In this document: positions 1 through 10,308 of the stretch, one piece after another
How the letters are laid out: each line of letters starts with the position of its first letter
Position numbering within the stretch: position 1 is the stretch's first letter
DNA from: Christiangramia sp.
GTDB lineage: Bacteria; Bacteroidota; Bacteroidia; Flavobacteriales; Flavobacteriaceae
NCBI RefSeq assembly: GCF_029937855.1
Contig: NZ_JAPYPC010000034.1
Location: 1 to 38,431, forward strand
DNA: 38,431 nt
Direction: 5' to 3'
Notes under the pieces: generated by a model
Database searches by the model: none
Seen by the model: only the letters and a program-made list of their open reading frames with translations
Told to the model about the DNA's origin: nothing
Program-made: the position numbers and the translations under genes

Positions 1-12
1 GCCTTCTTCTTG

Positions 13-47
13 AAAACCCTTTATCTCAACAGATAAAGGGTTTTTTT
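13..47 (+). terminator. Intrinsic terminator
   Basis: A 12-base perfect stem (AACCCTTTATCT, loop CAAC, then its complement) runs straight into a run of T. It must end a plus-strand transcript whose gene lies left of the window. Confidence 0.85.
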
Positions 48-138
48 ATGCGGTAATTTTAGGGTTTAATAATTATTCTTTCAGTGCGCAACCTTTTCTT
101 AGGTATGGTATCTATCAAATAGATTAAACCGTCTATTT

Positions 139-597
139 ATGAATTTTAAATTTTTCTTTTCCGTTATAAGTATTTCTTTATTTTCCTGTTCTAATCAAAA
201 TACAGATGAGATTGTTTCCTTGGATCTTGCAACTATGGAATATCCCCAAAAATGGGAGCTGTTTAAAATGAGTGTTGGTATGTTAACTGGTTCAGAAGTT
301 TCTGGGGATGATATGAACTACCAGGAATATTATATTTTCAATGTTGACAATACTTTTTCTAAGACTCGTATTGAAGATCAAACTGAAACTACGGTGAAAG
401 GAATTTATTCAATAGAAATTAAAGAAAATGAACAGGGATTTTCGCTTGTGTATGATCAGGAAAATGGCTTAATAGGTAATTGTAGTTTGGAACCTACGGA
501 ATATCTTTACATAGGCTCCGATCACCACACACTTTTAAACAGCTGGTGGGCATGTGATGGGCCAGGTTTATTTTATAAGAAAGTGGAAATTCAATAG
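139..597 (+). CDS. Small putative lipoprotein, unknown function
   Basis: This 152-residue protein opens with a short basic and hydrophobic leader ending in LFSC, so Cys17 is the likely lipidated residue and the protein probably sits on an envelope membrane. The remainder is soluble and acidic and has several aromatic residues. Its pattern, with a strand-rich middle (YYIFNVDNTFSKTRI) and a C-terminal WWACDGPGLFYKK, is compatible with a small lipocalin-like beta fold, but that is a guess from shape only. I do not recognise the family. It stands alone: a terminator lies upstream, and the next gene, 7 bases downstream, points the other way. Confidence that it is a real gene is good; its function is unknown. 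Confidence 0.7.
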   Translation: MNFKFFFSVISISLFSCSNQNTDEIVSLDLATMEYPQKWELFKMSVGMLTGSEVSGDDMNYQEYYIFNVDNTFSKTRIEDQTETTVKGIYSIEIKENEQGFSLVYDQENGLIGNCSLEPTEYLYIGSDHHTLLNSWWACDGPGLFYKKVEIQ

Positions 598-604
598 GTC
601 TATT

Positions 605-826
605 TCAGTCAAACAAGGCTTTTACAACAGTCATAATTCCTTTGAACATTAAGAAAATTGCCGCAAACGTTGCAATTATCCCAAGAATTAGTACTGCGAT
701 ATAAAGTGGGTGATCCTGATTATTAAATGCAGTGAATAATATAGAAGGGCCAATCAATACCAGAGGTAATGCTCCAGCCAAATATTTAATGCCAGTAGAT
801 AATATTTTTTTATTTGTATGCTTCAT
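605..826 (-). CDS. Small two-helix membrane protein, DUF6095-like
   Basis: This 73-residue protein has two strongly hydrophobic segments, roughly residues 14-34 and 41-64, joined by a short polar loop containing NNQDHPLY. That gives a small hairpin in the inner membrane with a basic N-terminus (MKHTNKK). The size and the loop motif resemble the small flavobacterial family I know as DUF6095; I assign this from memory with moderate confidence, and no function is known to me. Its ATG overlaps the stop of the DUF4249 gene by 4 bases, so it is the last gene of the receptor operon and translationally coupled to it. Confidence 0.7.
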   Translation of the reverse strand: MKHTNKKILSTGIKYLAGALPLVLIGPSILFTAFNNQDHPLYIAVLILGIIATFAAIFLMFKGIMTVVKALFD

Positions 827-1632
827 TCTACTATATATGTGGTTGAATCTACTTCAGATAATCGAAAATAGCCAAATGGATAGTTGTCCAAATTTGTTCT
901 GTTAACAATATTCCCCTTTACTGTCGCCGGCATAGTTTCAAAAGGGCCTCCCTGGTTTGTGCCTACCTGGGAACGTAAGATAAAAAGAAATTCGTAATAG
1001 CTTTTGGAGATTCCCTGGATTTCAATTCCAATTTTATCACCGGGCTTTATATCTTCCGAGGAATAATAGCCAAAAATCCGGTTTCCGTTTGTAAACTCAT
1101 CTTCATAAAGTTCCAGACGAATATCCTCATCCTTAAATTTAAACAGATAGTAATCTTCTGTTTCAGAAGGATCTGTATAAAAAGCTTTAATTTCTATATC
1201 TTCTCCTGTAAAACCACCTGAAGCCAATTGTTCAATATCATCTATTGGAACTACCGGATTCAAAGTTTCTGTTGCCATATATTTTTCATCGTCTACAATG
1301 ACTTCAAGAGTATAGGTGCTGTTTATTTCAGGTTGAAAATTGTTATTGATATAAATTCCTTCCTGCTGATGTATAAATTCAAATTGTGATCCATCTTCAG
1401 AAGTTACAGTAACCTGGGCATTTTCCACACCTGGTGTCCCCTCTTCATAAAAGGAAGAAGTTTTCGAAATCCGTATGCCCTGATTTTGTCCCGACGTTCC
1501 CTTAAACCATTCAATGGAAGCATCTATTACCAGCCTGGGCTCACTTTCTTGTAAAGGAATATCAACCACTTCTTCGCAGGAAGTCATTCCCAAAATCAAA
1601 AATATAATTATATAAACCTGAAAACTCTTCAT
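823..1632 (-). CDS. DUF4249 family outer-membrane-associated lipoprotein
   Basis: This 269-residue protein has a lipoprotein signal ending at MTSC (Cys19), followed by EEVVDIPLQESEPRLVIDA, the typical opening of DUF4249 proteins. The rest is predicted beta-rich, with repeated GxYxxxxxFxxxxxxTYxLEV-like stretches. In Bacteroidota, DUF4249 genes regularly lie next to TonB-dependent receptors, and the product is thought to be a surface partner of the receptor; the ligand is unknown. Its ATG overlaps the last base of the receptor stop codon (TAATG), so the two are translationally coupled and probably made in fixed proportion. A role as a substrate-binding or lid lipoprotein is inference from that pairing. 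Confidence 0.85.
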   Translation of the reverse strand: MKSFQVYIIIFLILGMTSCEEVVDIPLQESEPRLVIDASIEWFKGTSGQNQGIRISKTSSFYEEGTPGVENAQVTVTSEDGSQFEFIHQQEGIYINNNFQPEINSTYTLEVIVDDEKYMATETLNPVVPIDDIEQLASGGFTGEDIEIKAFYTDPSETEDYYLFKFKDEDIRLELYEDEFTNGNRIFGYYSSEDIKPGDKIGIEIQGISKSYYEFLFILRSQVGTNQGGPFETMPATVKGNIVNRTNLDNYPFGYFRLSEVDSTTYIVE

Positions 1633-4019
1633 TAAAATTTAAAATTATAGGTTATTGAGGGTATGATCCCAAATAGGGATAATCTCACCGCTTCATTCTG
1701 ATTAGTGTCAGAATTCTCTCTAAAACTTATGGAATAAGCGTTTTGACGATTAAAAACATTATAAATTCCAAAATTCCACGACGATTTGAACTTGCTATCC
1801 TTATTTTTTTGAGGAGTTAGTGTTGCTGAAAGATCAAGACGGTGATACTCTGGCAATCTGTTAGCATTTCTTTCCCCATAAACAGGAACGGTGATGCCCT
1901 GAAATTCATATTGGGCAGTTGGAAAAGTGGTGGCAAGTCCGGTTTGAAAGATAAAATTAGCGTTGAACTGCCACTTTCTATTCAACTCATAGCTGCCAGT
2001 TATACTTAGATCATGAGTTTTGTCATAATTGGAATTATACCATTCTCCATTGTTTATTCCCGGTTCAAAAGCTGTTCTACCCGGTGTTCGCTGTTCAGAT
2101 CTTGATAGTGTATATGCTAACCACCCTGTAAATTTACCCGTATTCTTTCTAAGAAGTAGTTCTACCCCATAAGCTCTGGATTCCCCATTTAGAATTACCC
2201 TTTCTATGGCTGTATTGGCTATTAAGTTAGCACCGTCTATATAATCTATTCGGTTATCTATTTGCTTGTAAAAGCTTTCTACTTCGAGAGAATAGGCCCT
2301 ATTTTGGAAATATCTGAAATATCCAATGGCGTACTGATCCAGTAACTGGGGCTTGATATATTCTCCGCTGGGAGCCCATACATCCAGAGGTGTGGGAGAA
2401 CTGGTATTTGAGATAAGATGTAAATATTGTGACATCCTATTATAGCTTGCTTTTATAGATTCATTATCATTCAAAGCATATGAAATAGCAATTCGAGGTT
2501 CGAAATTATTATAAGATTTTAAAATTTCGCTTCGTGAAATAGAATTAGTTTCAAGAATTTCTGCCTCACTGTAAATGTCGGTTTCGGGATCATAATTCAC
2601 AGGGTTATCGTTCTCATACTGATTTACTTCATCCTGCCCAAGCCGAAAAAAATTACTCCATCGTAAGCCGTATTCCACAGAAAACTGGTCATTTAACCTA
2701 TGTTCAGCAGAAATATAAACAGCATTTTCCAGAGCATATTTATTGCTAAGCTTAAAATAATTAATTCCTGAATCTTCATCTATAGGTTCAATTTCTCCAG
2801 GATTGAACTCATAATACGTATTGTGAAGACCATATTTCAGTTGAAAATCTTCATTGATATAATGATTGAAATCATACTTTAAATTCAGGTTTTTTATACC
2901 GCTGTCCCAATTAAATCCTACAAAGTTCAAATTTAAACCGTAATAATAATCACTGTAAATGGCTGAAAGGTTGGAGAATATATTATCTGAAAAAATATGA
3001 TTCCATCGTAAATTAACTACTGCATTTCCGTAGGTATTTTCAAAATTCTGACTAATATTGAAAACGTCCCTTCCAAAATAACCGGACAGAAGAAGCTTAT
3101 TGCTCTCATCTAATTTGTAGCTTAACTTAGTATTGAGGTCATAGAAATAAGCAGAGTTTTCATTATCTGTTAATTTTAGGAAAAGATGGGCATAGGAACT
3201 TCTGGCGCCAATTAAAAAGGAACCTTTATCTTTTACTATAGGACCTTCAGCCAGTAACCTGCTTGAAATAGCTCCAATGCCGCCCTGCACTTTGAATTCT
3301 TTGCTGTTTCCATCTCTTTGGTAAATATCGAGCACTGAAGAAACTCTTCCTCCATATTCAGCAGGAATACCGCCTTTGTAAAGTTTAAGGTCTTTGATCG
3401 CATCCGGATTAAAAACTGAAAACAGACCAAATAAATGGGAACTATTAAAAATTGTAGCTTCATCCAGAAGTATCAAATTTTGATCTACTGCACCGCCACG
3501 AACATTAAATCCGGAAGAACCTTCACCGGCATTGGAAACTCCTGGTAATAACAAAAGTGATTTTACTACATCTACCTCACCAAAAACTACCGGTAACTTT
3601 TGAATTGTATTAATTGAAAGTCTGTTTACACTCATTTCAGGCTTTCTAATATTTAAACCTTCAATATTACTGGTGACCAAAACTTCTTCCAGGTTTTCTG
3701 AAACTTCGGTCAATTGAAAATCCATTTTTTTATCGGAATCCAGATTGATGGTTTTTCGAATGCTTTGATACCCGATATATGAAATTTGAAGCTCATAATT
3801 TCCTTCAGGTAACTTAATGGAATAATAGCCATAATCATTGGTGACTACCCCGGTCTTGGCTTCAGGAAAGATTACGTTAACACCAATTAAGGTCTCATTG
3901 CTCGAAATATCACTAATAGTGCCATTTAGTGTATATAATTCCTGTCCCGTTGCCTGGAGATGAAAGAAAAAAATGCCTAGAAGGCTAGCTAGAAAGCGGG
4001 TTTTCAATTTTTTATTCAA
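1632..4019 (-). CDS. TonB-dependent receptor with carboxypeptidase-like N-terminal domain
   Basis: This 795-residue outer-membrane transporter starts with a signal peptide (about residues 1-25). A carboxypeptidase-regulatory-like beta-sandwich follows (about 28-110, with GVVTNDYGYYSIKLPEG), then the plug (about 130-240, with FNVRGGAVDQNLILLDEA and GGIPAEYGGRVSSVLD), and a long beta-barrel rich in aromatic residues that ends in ITYNFKF. It would take up a scarce substrate using TonB energy; nothing in the sequence identifies the substrate. It lies 30 bases after a Bcr/CflA exporter gene and is coupled to a DUF4249 gene. The frame has no usable ATG. It opens with TTG at 4019, and a second TTG at 4007 also leaves a good signal peptide. 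A TAnnTTTG-like element overlaps the first TTG, which slightly favours the second. Confidence 0.93.
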   Translation of the reverse strand: MNKKLKTRFLASLLGIFFFHLQATGQELYTLNGTISDISSNETLIGVNVIFPEAKTGVVTNDYGYYSIKLPEGNYELQISYIGYQSIRKTINLDSDKKMDFQLTEVSENLEEVLVTSNIEGLNIRKPEMSVNRLSINTIQKLPVVFGEVDVVKSLLLLPGVSNAGEGSSGFNVRGGAVDQNLILLDEATIFNSSHLFGLFSVFNPDAIKDLKLYKGGIPAEYGGRVSSVLDIYQRDGNSKEFKVQGGIGAISSRLLAEGPIVKDKGSFLIGARSSYAHLFLKLTDNENSAYFYDLNTKLSYKLDESNKLLLSGYFGRDVFNISQNFENTYGNAVVNLRWNHIFSDNIFSNLSAIYSDYYYGLNLNFVGFNWDSGIKNLNLKYDFNHYINEDFQLKYGLHNTYYEFNPGEIEPIDEDSGINYFKLSNKYALENAVYISAEHRLNDQFSVEYGLRWSNFFRLGQDEVNQYENDNPVNYDPETDIYSEAEILETNSISRSEILKSYNNFEPRIAISYALNDNESIKASYNRMSQYLHLISNTSSPTPLDVWAPSGEYIKPQLLDQYAIGYFRYFQNRAYSLEVESFYKQIDNRIDYIDGANLIANTAIERVILNGESRAYGVELLLRKNTGKFTGWLAYTLSRSEQRTPGRTAFEPGINNGEWYNSNYDKTHDLSITGSYELNRKWQFNANFIFQTGLATTFPTAQYEFQGITVPVYGERNANRLPEYHRLDLSATLTPQKNKDSKFKSSWNFGIYNVFNRQNAYSISFRENSDTNQNEAVRLSLFGIIPSITYNFKF

Positions 4020-4049
4020 AAATAGAATTAAGTAAGCTAATAAAAAAGC

Positions 4050-5276
4050 TTAAGTTGCACTTAGACTAAGACTTTTCTTCTCTTTTTTAGAGAAAAGATA
4101 TAATAACAAAAAGCTTATAAATAAGCAGGTGAGAAGAATTACAGCCAGAGGTATCGCACTGGAGGTAGGAAATAAACTAATTATAAATGAGGTAAGCGCA
4201 CCCAGAATCATTTTTAAGCTACCAATGAGTGCAGAGGCCCTGCCGGCTTTTTTTTTAAAAGGTTCGAGAGATAGCGCAGTAGTGTTAGGATTTTGAAAGC
4301 CTAACAGGAATAATATGAGGAAAAGTAAAATTACCGTAGTAAAAAAACCTCCCCCAAAAATAGAATTCAGCAGAAAAAGACCGGCTAGTCCTACTAGAAT
4401 AACACTGTTGAAAAGGGTTATTTGTAAAGTGGTAAATTTCCTCAGGAATAATCTGTTAATCTGACTTCCTAAAATGAGGCCACCGGCATTTAACCCGAAT
4501 AATATCCCAAACTCCTTTTGACTCAGGTCAAAATTGCCCATAAAAAGCTTTGGAGCATCAGATATATATGCGAACATGGCACCGATATCAAAACTTCCGG
4601 AGAAAGCAAAGCTTGAAAATTTAGGATGAGTCAGTATTCCGAAATATTTAATGGCAACCTGTTTTGGTTTAAGGTCTACTTTCCTGTCTGGGACAATACT
4701 TTCCGGTAGAAATTTGGTGACACTAATGATCATTAAGGCGCAAAATATAGCCAGAAACAAAAAAATCATTTCCCAGCCAAAAGAATCGATAATAAGGCTA
4801 CCCACGGTAGGTGCTATAATTGGAGCCCCTCCCATAATAAGCATTAATACGGAAATTGCCCCAGCCACTTCATTTACAGGGAAGATATCACGCACAATTG
4901 CTTTTGCGGCCACCATTCCGGCAGCTGCGCCAACTGCGAGAAAGAATCTGGAAATGATTAACCACTCCAGGTCTGGAGAAAACATGCAACTTATTGCGGA
5001 AAGCAAATAAATACCGAGGCCAATTAATAAAGGCTTCTTCCTTCCGAATTTATCCATGATGGGACCATAAGCAAGCTGCCCAAGGGAGATCCCAACAAAA
5101 TAACTGGTAAGGGTAAGACCAATCTGGCTGATGGAGGTATTAAAATCCATGGCAATACTCTCAAAGCCTGGTAAATATGCATCTATAGAAAATGGTCCTA
5201 AAGCGATCAAAGTACCCAGAACCAAAAGAATAATATATTCCTGTTTTTTATTTCTTCCTTCGGAATTTTTTATCAT
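4050..5276 (-). CDS. Bcr/CflA family MFS multidrug efflux transporter
   Basis: This 408-residue inner-membrane protein has about 12 hydrophobic segments. Family marks are GPFSIDAYLPGF in helix 1 and motif A in the loop between helices 2 and 3 (YGPIMDKFGRKKPLL, about residues 69-83). The helix 5 region GGAPIIAPTVGSLI is typical of drug/proton antiporters. Members of this family export antibiotics or small metabolites; the substrate here cannot be read from sequence. The gene is first in a minus-strand cluster with the TonB-dependent receptor. An exporter placed before an outer-membrane importer could mean a released carrier molecule that is retrieved later, but that is inference. Its start is ATG, 151 bases from the divergent DEAD-box gene. 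Confidence 0.9.
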   Translation of the reverse strand: MIKNSEGRNKKQEYIILLVLGTLIALGPFSIDAYLPGFESIAMDFNTSISQIGLTLTSYFVGISLGQLAYGPIMDKFGRKKPLLIGLGIYLLSAISCMFSPDLEWLIISRFFLAVGAAAGMVAAKAIVRDIFPVNEVAGAISVLMLIMGGAPIIAPTVGSLIIDSFGWEMIFLFLAIFCALMIISVTKFLPESIVPDRKVDLKPKQVAIKYFGILTHPKFSSFAFSGSFDIGAMFAYISDAPKLFMGNFDLSQKEFGILFGLNAGGLILGSQINRLFLRKFTTLQITLFNSVILVGLAGLFLLNSIFGGGFFTTVILLFLILFLLGFQNPNTTALSLEPFKKKAGRASALIGSLKMILGALTSFIISLFPTSSAIPLAVILLTCLFISFLLLYLFSKKEKKSLSLSAT

Positions 5277-5323
5277 TACGCAAATTTCAGGAAACCGGCA
5301 GTCCTGTTCTAATTTAATTAAGT

Positions 5324-5342
5324 GTTTAACGAAAGATTAAAC
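5324..5342. promoter_or_regulatory. Short inverted repeat, possible operator
   Basis: GTTTAA and TTAAAC flank a 7-base centre in the 151-base space between the divergent exporter and DEAD-box genes. The arms are AT-rich and could arise by chance. No regulator gene is adjacent, so an operator role is speculative. Confidence 0.25.
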
Positions 5343-5427
5343 TATTTCGATTTAGTTTTTAATAGGATGTTACAAAGGCATGCAAACAAATTTTAATATT
5401 CGATCTTTGTTCTGAAAATTATTATAC

Positions 5428-6045
5428 ATGTCCTTCAAAAAATTGAATACTCCTCTTAAAGAGGCTCTGGACCATCTTGGTTATTCTACTCCCGGTTTAT
5501 TTCAGAAAAAGGTTTTACCAAAAATCAAGAGCGGAGCAGATTTTTATTGTCTGGCTCCGAAAGGAGCAGGGAAGACCACGGCTATGATCATTGGGGTTAT
5601 TCAGAAATTAAACTCCGAAGCCTTTGAAGATTCTCCCAGAGCCCTGATCTATGTAAAAGATAAAGAAGCTGCCCTGGAACTTGAGGAAAAATTTAAGCAG
5701 TTTACTGCAGAAATGGATTTAAGAATTTATTGTGCGTACGAGGAAAAGAATATTGATGATCAAAAAGATGAAATTTACTATGGTGTGGATATCGTAATTG
5801 CGACACCCAAAAGACTGGGCAAACTTTTTTCAATGACGGGAATTCATTTAGGACAATTACAGCTTTTTATTATAGAAGATGCTGAATTCCTTTCGAAATC
5901 TGAACTATATGATCAGGTAGTAAGGATACCTTTGAGTATTAGTAAATGCCAGTACCTCGTTTTCGCTGAAAAAATGCTGCCTAAAATGGAAAGGTTACGT
6001 GAGATGTTTATGGAAAGAGCTCAGGTATTGCAGCTTAAGAAGTAG
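5428..6045 (+). CDS. Degenerate one-domain DEAD-box-like protein
   Basis: This 205-residue protein covers only the first RecA-like domain of a DEAD-box helicase. A Q-motif-like start is present (GYSTPGLFQ, Gln26), followed by a good Walker A (APKGAGKT, 43-50) and a motif Ib-like ATPKRL (125-130). Motif II is EDAE (150-153) instead of DEAD, and the usual SAT motif III is replaced by VFAEK (178-182). The second helicase domain is absent, and the frame ends in a normal stop with a terminator 1 base later, so this looks like a settled short form and not a fresh truncation. It may bind nucleotide or RNA but is unlikely to unwind duplexes by itself. It stands alone, convergent with icd. Confidence 0.85.
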   Translation: MSFKKLNTPLKEALDHLGYSTPGLFQKKVLPKIKSGADFYCLAPKGAGKTTAMIIGVIQKLNSEAFEDSPRALIYVKDKEAALELEEKFKQFTAEMDLRIYCAYEEKNIDDQKDEIYYGVDIVIATPKRLGKLFSMTGIHLGQLQLFIIEDAEFLSKSELYDQVVRIPLSISKCQYLVFAEKMLPKMERLREMFMERAQVLQLKK

Positions 6046-6046
6046 A

Positions 6047-6075
6047 AAAAGCCCTGGGAAACAGGGCTTTTCTTT
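6047..6075. terminator. Bidirectional intrinsic terminator
   Basis: The stem AAAAGCCCTG, a 5-base loop, and the complement CAGGGCTTTT are followed by TCTTT on the plus strand. The A-run on the other side gives a T-run on the minus strand. It lies between the convergent DEAD-box and icd genes and can serve both. Confidence 0.88.
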
Positions 6076-6094
6076 AATATTTCAACAATTTTAA

Positions 6095-8413
<2,319 letters not shown>

Positions 8414-8465
8414 TTATCCTAAGTTTAGGGGCTTTCTCACTTGTTAAGAAATCATAAAAAGTGAA

Positions 8466-8508
8466 ATAAAAAAGCCATTTCATCTTAATTGCTAAAATGA
8501 AATGGCTT
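8466..8508 (-). terminator. Minus-strand intrinsic terminator without an obvious gene
   Basis: AAGCCATTTCAT (8472-8483) pairs perfectly with ATGAAATGGCTT (8497-8508). Read on the minus strand, the hairpin is followed by a run of T. The nearest upstream gene, rplS, already has its own terminator at about 8840-8868, so this one either is a backup or ends a small RNA. Confidence 0.75.
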
Positions 8509-8837
8509 CAGAAAACAGCATATAATCACTTTGAGTGATAAAAAGCGCTTTAAGCTTAGGAATGCTGCTTCAAATGATTCAATTTTATAGGATCTAAAAA
8601 TGAATCAAACTAGTTTTTATCTTTCAAACGAATTTTGATAATACAAAATATTGAATGTTATATAGAAGATAAAAACCTAAAATTGTAAAGAACTTTGCTT
8701 TACCTCCTTATCGTCATCATTAAAAATTCTTTTGTCATTTTAATCGCTGCGATAATTCCAAATAAATATAATAAGAAAACATTTTAAAATGAAAATTTTT
8801 AACATTTTAAAAATCTGTTTTTTAGGGTGTTAGTAAT

Positions 8838-8868
8838 AAAAAAAGCCCCAAAGAATTGGAGCTTTAAG
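8838..8868 (-). terminator. rplS terminator
   Basis: On the minus strand AAAGCTCC pairs with GGGGCTTT (one G-U pair) around a short loop, followed by eight T. It lies 20 bases beyond the rplS stop codon. Confidence 0.8.
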
Positions 8869-8887
8869 ATGTGTTTTTAAAGAAAAA

Positions 8888-9241
8888 TTATTTTCTAATC
8901 GCTTCTTTAATACGGGCTTTTTTACCAGTAAGACCTCTAAAGTAGAAAATTCTAGCTCTACGAACATTTCCTTTCTTGTTGATCTCAATTTTCTGGATTG
9001 CAGGAAGGTTGATTGGGAAAATTCTTTCTACTCCAACAGTTCCACTCATTTTTCTAATGGTGAAAGTTTGAGAAGAACCTGTTCCTCTCTTTTGTATTAC
9101 AACGCCTCTAAAGAACTGAGTTCTTGTTTTCTGGCCCTCTTTAATTTCGTAATACACAGTAATAGTGTCACCTGCAGCAAATTCTGGTAGGTCCTTTCTT
9201 TCTACGAATTCGTCCTGAACGTATTTTACTAACGATTCCAT
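8888..9241 (-). CDS. rplS: 50S ribosomal protein L19
   Basis: This 117-residue protein matches L19 over its full length. It has FAAGDTITVYYEIKEGQKTRTQ followed by FFRGVVIQKRGTGSSQTFTIRK, then GVERIFPINLPAIQKIEI and the basic tail RRARIFYFRG. L19 lies at the interface of the two ribosomal subunits. In many bacteria rplS directly follows trmD. Here the order is kept, but 351 bases separate them, and rplS has its own promoter-like sequence with both elements and its own terminator. It is therefore probably transcribed separately. The ATG start fits the family. Confidence 0.98.
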   Translation of the reverse strand: MESLVKYVQDEFVERKDLPEFAAGDTITVYYEIKEGQKTRTQFFRGVVIQKRGTGSSQTFTIRKMSGTVGVERIFPINLPAIQKIEINKKGNVRRARIFYFRGLTGKKARIKEAIRK

Positions 9242-9592
9242 TTTTAATAATTTTAAGTAAAATCCAAAACAACATTCACGATGATCGCCAGAGGTTATTC
9301 TAGAATGAGTGCAAAATTAATCAATTTATATTATTGTACAAGGCTGTTAGTAAAAAAATCCCTTATGCCCGGATAAAGAAGCTAGACCGCTTCGCTTTTA
9401 GATATAAGAAATTAAACTCGAACTTAACTAACTAATAAACAAAAAAATTTGGGAATTGTTGTTTTCGAAAGATACTACAATTCAAAAAAATTGTAAAAGC
9501 AGGGTATAGATAGTAGGAAAATGCTTTGAAATTTTGAAAATATTGGGTTCAGATTAGTTCTTTAAAATTTTCATCAAACACCACTGTAAAAA
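9242..9592. other. Intergenic region between trmD and rplS
   Basis: These 351 bases hold no protein gene. They contain the rplS promoter (9312-9341), a weak 5-base-stem hairpin with arms GAAGC and GCTTC (9379-9394), and an AT-only 7-base inverted repeat (TACAATT/AATTGTA, 9476-9495). Neither hairpin is a convincing trmD terminator. Confidence 0.6.
9312..9341 (-). promoter_or_regulatory. rplS promoter, Bacteroidota type
   Basis: On the minus strand TTG (9341-9339) is followed after 19 bases by TAATTTTG (9319-9312). This fits the Bacteroidota -33 TTG / -7 TAnnTTTG consensus with normal spacing. It would give a leader of roughly 60-70 bases before rplS. Confidence 0.65.
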
Positions 9593-10273
9593 TTAATCTT
9601 CTTCTAAAAGATCTGGCCTTAGCTCTTTTGTTCTTTCATAGGCCTGGTTTTCGCGCCATTCTTCGATCTTTGGTAAATTTCCTGAAGTTAATATTGATGG
9701 TACTGCCCATCCTTTATATTCTGCTGGCCGGGTGTAAACCGGAGGAGCCAGTAAATTATCCTGAAAAGAATCTGTAAGGGCCGAAGTTTCATTTCCCAGA
9801 ACTCCTGGAATTAATCTAATAATTGAATCACATAATACCGCAGCCCCCAATTCACCTCCGGAAAGGACATAATCTCCAATGGAAATTTCTTTGGTAATGA
9901 ATTGATCCCGCACTCTTTGATCTACTCCTTTATAATGTCCGCAGAGAATGATGATATTTTCAGAAAGGCTCAAACTATTCGCTGTTTTCTGATTTAAAGT
10001 AGCGCCATCTGGCGTCATGTAAATCACTTCGTCATAGTTCCTTTCAGCCTTTAATTTCGAAATACATTTATCTATAGGTTCTATCATCATGACCATCCCA
10101 GCGCCACCACCAAATTGATAATCATCTACCTGTTTGTAATTATCCGTGGTGTAATCACGTAAATTATGTAGATGGATTTCCACTAATCCCTTTTTTATCG
10201 CTCTCTGAAGTATGGAAGCTTCAAAAGGACTCTTTAGAATATCGGGAACCACCGTAATAATATCAATACGCAT
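9593..10273 (-). CDS. trmD: tRNA (guanine-37-N1)-methyltransferase
   Basis: This 226-residue SPOUT-family enzyme methylates G37 next to the anticodon, which prevents frameshifting. Conserved blocks are [14 protein letters not shown] (50-63), [11 protein letters not shown] (110-120) and the knot segment [13 protein letters not shown] (129-141), followed by [12 protein letters not shown]. Length is normal. It lies 35 bases after the coiled-coil membrane protein gene on the same strand, so the two are probably co-transcribed. The start is ATG. Confidence 0.97.
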   Translation of the reverse strand: MRIDIITVVPDILKSPFEASILQRAIKKGLVEIHLHNLRDYTTDNYKQVDDYQFGGGAGMVMMIEPIDKCISKLKAERNYDEVIYMTPDGATLNQKTANSLSLSENIIILCGHYKGVDQRVRDQFITKEISIGDYVLSGGELGAAVLCDSIIRLIPGVLGNETSALTDSFQDNLLAPPVYTRPAEYKGWAVPSILTSGNLPKIEEWRENQAYERTKELRPDLLEED

Positions 10274-10308
10274 CGGGTAGGATTTAAGTTAAAATAGCTC
10301 TGGGCTAA

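Noticed and set aside
5428-6045. DEAD-box gene as a pseudogene
   Set aside because: The frame is clean with intact Walker A and its own terminator, and no helicase C-domain remains follow, so decay is not supported.
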